From: Lepas anatifera
Taxonomy: Eukaryota > Arthropoda > Thecostraca > Lepadidae
Reading direction: 5' to 3'
Length of the DNA stretch: 64,000 bases
Assembly (NCBI GenBank): GCA_034440635.1
Contig: JAOTON010002234.1
Coordinates: forward strand, 1,217,001 to 1,281,000
In this document: positions 62,905 through 64,000 of the stretch, piece by piece
Position numbering within the stretch: position 1 is the first letter of the stretch
How the letters are laid out: each line of letters opens with the position of its first letter
Position numbers and translations under genes: made by a program
The notes under the pieces: model-generated
The model's input: only the letters and a program-made list of their open reading frames with translations
The model's database searches: none
What the model was told of the DNA's origin: nothing

Positions 62905-63907
62905 GTGCTCGACAGACCTAGTATAAGCTACCTCTCCCAGTACATGATCGCTCTCCGGGGCACAACTACAAGCACAACAAGCGAATATTTTTTTGCTCTA
63001 CAGACCTGATGTAAACGCTTTTTTTCAAAAATTTCTCCGGCGTTTGGGGGGGCCAAAAGACAGTTTGCCCCCTCCAGCGCTTTGGGGGGGCATGGCCGGA
63101 ATGCCCCCCTTGCGTCCGCCAATGGGAATAAGAACGCAATGCAAACTCCCACTGTAAAATGGAGCTAAAGAGGAATGAGCCATTGCTAAAACGGCTTGTG
63201 ACGCCGAGTGACCCCTGGTCCTATAAATTGTTTATTATAATGGTGGATTCTGGGGAGGGGTGATAAAAAGGCATGTGCCCCTGAGCTCAGAACACAGGCC
63301 CCTAAACCAGGATTTCTACTAAATAATTTAAATTAAGAACTAGTTTTCACAATTTCCAGCCCTGTCACACTATCCCCATTCAAACCACCGGCCTCGGTTC
63401 ACCGTGACCTCAATATTGACCTGAGCCGAAAAGTGAGCGATATTGTTTCTTAGTTTCTTATGCCTGTTTACCTCTTCCTTACTCCAACTGGAACTGATCC
63501 TTGAAAATATGGAACTTTATAAACGCGTTAAACAGGTATCCTCAAATTATTCCGGCAGCAAAAATTTCATTCTTCTCATGTCACTATACTACTCCTCCTC
63601 CCACGGCCATTGTGGGAACCGAGGAACTTATCCGCGTTCAACCAGGGCTTACTCGTCACGACAAAACCAGTGGGCATAATAAATGAATTATGAATTTTCG
63701 ACTCCAATCATTGGCGGACGCAGGGGGGGGGGCATTCCGGCCATGCCCCCCCGCAAAGCGCTGGAGGGGGCCAAACTATCTTTTGCCCCCTCAAACGCTG
63801 GATAAATTTTTTAAGGTGTTTACACTAAGTCTGTTGAACAAAAAATATTTACCCCCCCAGGAGAGCGATTATGTACTCGGAGAGGTAGTTTATACTAGGT
63901 CTGTGGA
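62905..63907. repeat. foldback arrangement: about 200-bp inverted arms around repeat X
   Basis: The arm 62905-63124 (CAGACCTAGTATAAGCTACC, GGCATGGCCGGAATGCCCCC, GCGTCCGCCAATG) reappears in inverse at 63710-63907. The inner ends CATTGGCGGACGCA look like transposon termini pointing at each other. The spacer holds repeat X (63240-63715). Arms are similar but not identical and differ by indels. Confidence 0.65.
63240..63715 (-). repeat. repeat X, inverse copy
   Basis: This is the reverse complement of 17404-17800: shared words include CATGTGCCCCTGAGC/GCTCAGGGGCACATG (17756 and about 63273) and CGACAAAACCAGTGGGC (63658). It ends at the inner end of the right foldback arm. Confidence 0.65.
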
Positions 63908-64000
63908 GCACCCAAATTGCACGTCCCATCCCTCCCCCTCCCCAGGAGGAGAGGCAGACATGGGCTTCCCCCCAAAAAAACTCGGGTCTGCGTCCGCCCC

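Overview
This window is nuclear DNA from an intron-rich animal. Genes are split by GT-AG introns, coding exons are GC-rich, and the products are animal-type (a CBP/p300 acetyltransferase with KIX, TAZ, ZZ and NCBD domains; the ESCRT-III subunit CHMP2A; a FASTK-type RAP domain). An invertebrate, perhaps an arthropod such as a crustacean, is my best guess; the taxon is inferred and not proven.

Three protein genes can be supported. (1) Positions 638-1359 (+) hold the last two coding exons of a FASTK-family protein ending in a RAP domain; the rest lies left of the window. (2) Positions 5369-8835 (-) hold a complete four-exon CHMP2A/Vps2 gene of 218 codons, tail-to-tail with the first; a CpG-rich block at 10700-10980 could be its promoter or untranslated first exon. 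(3) Positions 25073-53406 (-) hold a 17-exon CREB-binding protein (CBP/nejire) gene of about 2223 codons with every hallmark domain. All splice phases agree from exon 1 to exon 17, except for one surplus base in the last exon. One intron (15) appears to use a GC-AG donor.

Most of the rest is mobile and repetitive DNA. A family of about 0.8 kb non-autonomous elements with TTAA target duplications (four copies: 2559, 16492, 49333, 58554) carries many AGGTCA/TGACCT motifs. A related 1.0 kb TTAA element ends about 0.4 kb upstream of the CBP start codon. A 6.5 kb composite element (16234-22759) has hAT-like ends and a perfect 8-bp target duplication; its interior is a GCTCAG-type minisatellite and a tandemly amplified 1.05 kb unit. 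A related cluster lies in inverted orientation at 58046-63715, so the CBP gene sits between large inverted repeat clusters. CBP introns also hold a 3.6 kb DNA transposon with long inverted repeats and a broken gene of an unclassified transposon family, an internally deleted mariner, a 1.3 kb element with GGGCCCC termini, and several minisatellites. At 60713-62770 two elements are nested in a third, each with its own target duplication. A Penelope-like GIY-YIG fragment lies at 55189-55524.

Functionally the three genes are unrelated housekeeping genes (mitochondrial RNA handling, endosomal membrane scission, transcriptional co-activation). No operon-like or pathway relation is implied.
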